From: Streptomyces sp. NRRL F-6492
Lineage (GTDB): Bacteria > Actinomycetota > Actinomycetes > Streptomycetales > Streptomycetaceae
Length of the DNA stretch: 56,203 nt
NCBI RefSeq assembly: GCF_001280125.1
Contig: NZ_LGEG01000227.1
Location: forward strand, 1-56,203
Direction of reading: 5' to 3'
Shown: positions 54,020 to 56,203 of the stretch, in pieces
How the letters are laid out: each line of letters starts with the position of its first letter
Numbering within the stretch: position 1 is the first letter of the stretch
Position numbers and translations under genes: made by a program
The notes under the pieces: model-generated
Database searches by the model: none
What the model was told of the DNA's origin: nothing
What the model saw: only the letters and a program-made list of their open reading frames with translations

Positions 54020-54850
54020 ATGTCCGCACGGATCACGTTCACGATCGAGACCCCCTCGGGTCCCCGGACGACGTCCCTGACGTACGAGAGGAGGGGCTCG
54101 GGCGAGCCGCTGCTCCTCCTCCACGGCATCGGGCACCACTGGCAGGCCTGGGAGCCGGTCCTCGACGTCCTGGCCGCCGAGCGGGACGTGATCGCCGTCG
54201 ACCTGCCCGGCTTCGGCGCCTCCGACGCGCTGCCGGAGGGCTCCCCGTACGACCTGTCCACCGTCGTCCCCGTCCTCGACGCCTTCTGCGGGGCCCTCGG
54301 CGCGGAGCGTCCGCACGTGGCCGGGAACTCGCTCGGCGGACTGCTCGCGCTGGAGCTCGGCCGGGAGAAGCTGGTGCGCTCGGTCACCGCCCTCTCCCCC
54401 GCCGGCTTCTGGACGGAGGCCGAGCGCCGGTACGCCTTCGGGACGCTGCGGGCCATGCGCGGCGCGGCCCTGTCGCTGCCCGTGCCGGTGATCGAGCGGC
54501 TCTCCCGCACGCCCGCCGGGCGCACCGCCCTCACCAGCACCATCTACGCCCGGCCCGCGCGGCGCTCACCCGAGGCGGTCGTCGCCGAGACCCTCGCGCT
54601 GCGCGGCGCGACCGGCTTCCACCAGACCCTGGCCGCGGGCCGGACCGCGCTCTTCCGCGACGACGTCCCCGCGGTCCCGGTCACGGTCGCCTGGGGCACC
54701 CGCGACCGGCTGCTCCTGCGCCGCCAGGGCGTCCGCGCCAAGCAGGCGCTGCCCGGCGCGCGGCTCGTCCGGCTGCCCGGCTGCGGCCACGTGCCCATGA
54801 ACGACGACCCGGCCCTCGTCGCGCGCGTGCTCCTCGACGGCAGTCGCTGA
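54020..54850 (+). CDS. Alpha/beta hydrolase
   Basis: A 276-residue hydrolase. ATG 54020 is preceded by AGGGAG five bases away. The fold shows LLLLHGIGHHWQAW (oxyanion), VIAVDLPGFGASD, the nucleophile Ser 104 in GNSLGG, VAWGTRDRLLL with the acid Asp, and the His in LPGCGHVPM near the end. Substrate unknown. Its 3' end is covered by the oppositely oriented EamA frame, which runs 285 bases into it. Confidence 0.88.
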   Translation: MSARITFTIETPSGPRTTSLTYERRGSGEPLLLLHGIGHHWQAWEPVLDVLAAERDVIAVDLPGFGASDALPEGSPYDLSTVVPVLDAFCGALGAERPHVAGNSLGGLLALELGREKLVRSVTALSPAGFWTEAERRYAFGTLRAMRGAALSLPVPVIERLSRTPAGRTALTSTIYARPARRSPEAVVAETLALRGATGFHQTLAAGRTALFRDDVPAVPVTVAWGTRDRLLLRRQGVRAKQALPGARLVRLPGCGHVPMNDDPALVARVLLDGSR

Positions 54851-55732
54851 GACCTCTTTCGCACGGGTGAACAGGCCGGTGCCCAGGGCGGCTCCGGCCC
54901 CCACGAGCAGACTGCCGGCCGCCTGCGGGAGGCCGAAGGCGGCGCCCGCGACCAGGACGGCGCTCAGGGCGGCGGCGACCGGGATCGCCCCGGTGAAGAG
55001 GGTGGCCCGCTCCATGCCGATCCGCTGGACCCCCATATAGAAGAGGACGAAGCCGACGACCGTGGCCAGGGCCGCCTGCCAGACGAGCGCCCCCGCCTCC
55101 ACGCCCGTCGGCGTCCGTACGAGACCGGCGCCGTCCACGAGCAGCCCGAGGAGCGCCGCCTCGGCCGCGCCGACCCCGCAGACGGCGGCGGTGAGCAGCT
55201 TCGGGCCGAGGATCCGCAGCACCGGGACGGCGAGGACCGTGAACCCCACCTCGCCCGCGAGCGCCGCCGCCGACCAGCCGATCCCGGCCGCGTCCGTCCG
55301 CCCCCAGCCCTGCACGGTGAACGCCCCGGCGGCGACGAGCAGCGCCCCGCACAGCACGGCGCGGGCCGGCCTGCGGCCCTCGGCCAGCGGGACCAGGACG
55401 GCGACCACGACCGGCGCGCAGCCCACCAGGACGCCCGGGACGGCCGGTTCGGCGGTCCGCTCGGCGGCCAGGACGGCGAGGTTGAAGCCGACCATGCCGA
55501 CGGCCGCGAGGGCGGCGAGCCGCAGCCAGTGACGGGCGGTCAGGAGCCGGAGCGGGGCGAGTCCGCCACGGCCGAGCAGCGGGAGCAGGAGCAGACAGGC
55601 GGCGCCGTAGCGGAGGGCCTGGCCGCCCGCGTACGGGTAGGCGCCGAGCAGGCTGTTCGCGGTGAAGGAGGCGCCGACGAGGGCGTAGGCGAGGGTCACG
55701 AGCAGGACCCCGCGCAGGGAGTTCGCGTTCAT
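54566..55732 (-). CDS. EamA/DMT family transporter with a readthrough tail
   Basis: A 388-residue frame. Residues about 1-290 are a ten-helix EamA drug/metabolite exporter (MNANSLRGVLLVTLAYALVG; GALLVAAGAFTVQGWGRTD between the halves; FYMGVQRIGMERATLFTG; LPQAAGSLLVGAGAALGTGLF). Normal family members end near residue 295. Here no stop occurs and the frame continues about 95 residues as charged sequence antisense to the alpha/beta hydrolase gene. The transporter part is real; the tail is probably translated but not conserved. It is divergent from the MocR-like gene. Confidence 0.8.
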   Translation of the reverse strand: MNANSLRGVLLVTLAYALVGASFTANSLLGAYPYAGGQALRYGAACLLLLPLLGRGGLAPLRLLTARHWLRLAALAAVGMVGFNLAVLAAERTAEPAVPGVLVGCAPVVVAVLVPLAEGRRPARAVLCGALLVAAGAFTVQGWGRTDAAGIGWSAAALAGEVGFTVLAVPVLRILGPKLLTAAVCGVGAAEAALLGLLVDGAGLVRTPTGVEAGALVWQAALATVVGFVLFYMGVQRIGMERATLFTGAIPVAAALSAVLVAGAAFGLPQAAGSLLVGAGAALGTGLFTRAKEVSATAVEEHARDEGRVVVHGHVAAAGQPDEPRAGQRLLGADALAAQEQPVAGAPGDRDRDRGDVVAEERGPARGQGLVEAGRAAQREGLGDDRLG

Positions 55733-55779
55733 GGCTCCGACGCTAGGAATCCCGGCGGCCCCGGTTAAGGTCCACTTCC

Positions 55780-56163
55780 ATGACACCATCGGGGACCACT
55801 TCGGGCGGGGCGGCGGGCCCCGCCGGACAGCCCGCCTGGGAGCTGCTGCTCCCGGCCGTCGGAGCGCCGGCGCGGCGGCGGGGCCGGGCGCTCCAGGAGG
55901 CCCTGCGCGAGGCGGTCCGCTCGGGGCGGCTCGGGGCCGGGACGCGGCTGCCGTCCACCCGTGAGCTCGCCGCCGACCTCGGCGTCTCCCGGGGACTCGT
56001 CACCGAGGCGTACGAGCAGCTGACCGCCGAGGGGTACCTGCGCGGCGAACGGGGCGCGGGGACGTGGGTGGGCGGGGCGGTCAGGGCGGGTGGCGCCGTC
56101 AAGGCGGACGGCCCGGGCGGTGGATCGGGAGGGGCGGGGGGTGGGGACGGGGTGGACGGGTAG
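55780..56163 (+). CDS. N-terminal part of a MocR-type GntR regulator, ending early
   Basis: A 127-residue protein with a GntR winged HTH (about 35-100: LQEALREAVRSGRLGAGTRLPSTRELAADLGVSRGLVTEAYEQLTAEGYLRGERGAGTWV is split across helices 1-3 and the wing). Divergence from an EamA transporter is the usual MocR setting, but MocR proteins continue with a 350-residue aminotransferase domain. Here a Gly-rich linker runs into TAG at 56161-56163, in a G-rich tract. This is either a true short regulator or a frameshift; the window ends 40 bases later, so the downstream domain cannot be seen. Confidence 0.75.
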   Translation: MTPSGTTSGGAAGPAGQPAWELLLPAVGAPARRRGRALQEALREAVRSGRLGAGTRLPSTRELAADLGVSRGLVTEAYEQLTAEGYLRGERGAGTWVGGAVRAGGAVKADGPGGGSGGAGGGDGVDG

Positions 56164-56203
56164 GGCGGAGCGGACGGCTCGGGCAGGGAGGGTGGAGCCG
56201 CAC

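Overview
This window is high-GC actinobacterial chromosome, almost certainly Streptomyces. The signs are very strong third-position G/C bias, many GTG/TTG starts, 4-base ATGA/GTGA gene overlaps, long perfect GC hairpins between convergent genes, and gene families such as MurT/GatD, PucR, an ECF41 sigma factor and a Cys-tailed BioB. I see no rRNA, tRNA, IS element, integrase, CRISPR array or origin. The region is mostly core-like chromosome with many small regulatory and repeat structures.

Left part (1-16993). A complete mce lipid-uptake operon runs leftward: ATPase, two YrbE/MlaE permeases, six MCE proteins in MceA-F order, then Mce-associated proteins, the last of which leaves the window. 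Opposite it, running right, are four secreted proteins. They include a tandem paralogue pair and a DUF6801-type protein. A PucR-type regulator and a flavoprotein follow. The arrangement suggests a cell-surface lipid import locus with secreted accessory proteins.

Middle part (17000-34400). An acyl-CoA dehydrogenase diverges from a TetR regulator over a clear TGTTAC/GTAACA operator. Then come peptide deformylase, the MurT-GatD lipid II amidation pair, phosphofructokinase, a CtaG-like protein, a DUF3048 lipoprotein, a PlsC acyltransferase and an NAD-dependent epimerase. Next are a secreted tripeptidyl aminopeptidase and a urease operon (ureABCFGD order on the minus strand, no ureE).

Right part (34000-56203). 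An orphan Phd/YefM antitoxin diverges from a ClpP paralogue that keeps the catalytic Ser but has lost the His and Asp. Then comes an NlpC/P60 hydrolase behind a c-di-AMP-type riboswitch, and the biotin genes bioF / bioB-bioA-bioD. A 22-bp tandem repeat array, a methyltransferase, a GNAT protein and two CNNM/CBS proteins follow. After these are a fused maleylpyruvate-isomerase-family protein, a GDSL hydrolase, purB (apparently leaderless), mug (apparently CTG start), a ROK regulator and a HutC-type GntR regulator with a dre-like palindrome. The end carries an S1 protease, an ECF41 sigma factor, an alpha/beta hydrolase, an EamA exporter and the N-terminus of a MocR-like regulator.

The most unusual points are the triad-degenerate ClpP facing an orphan antitoxin, the 22-bp array after bioD, a dispersed palindromic repeat inserted in frame in the acyl-CoA dehydrogenase, paired loss of two cysteines in one secreted paralogue, and an orphan minus-strand terminator upstream of the GntR gene. 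All calls are from reading the sequence and family knowledge; no database search was run.
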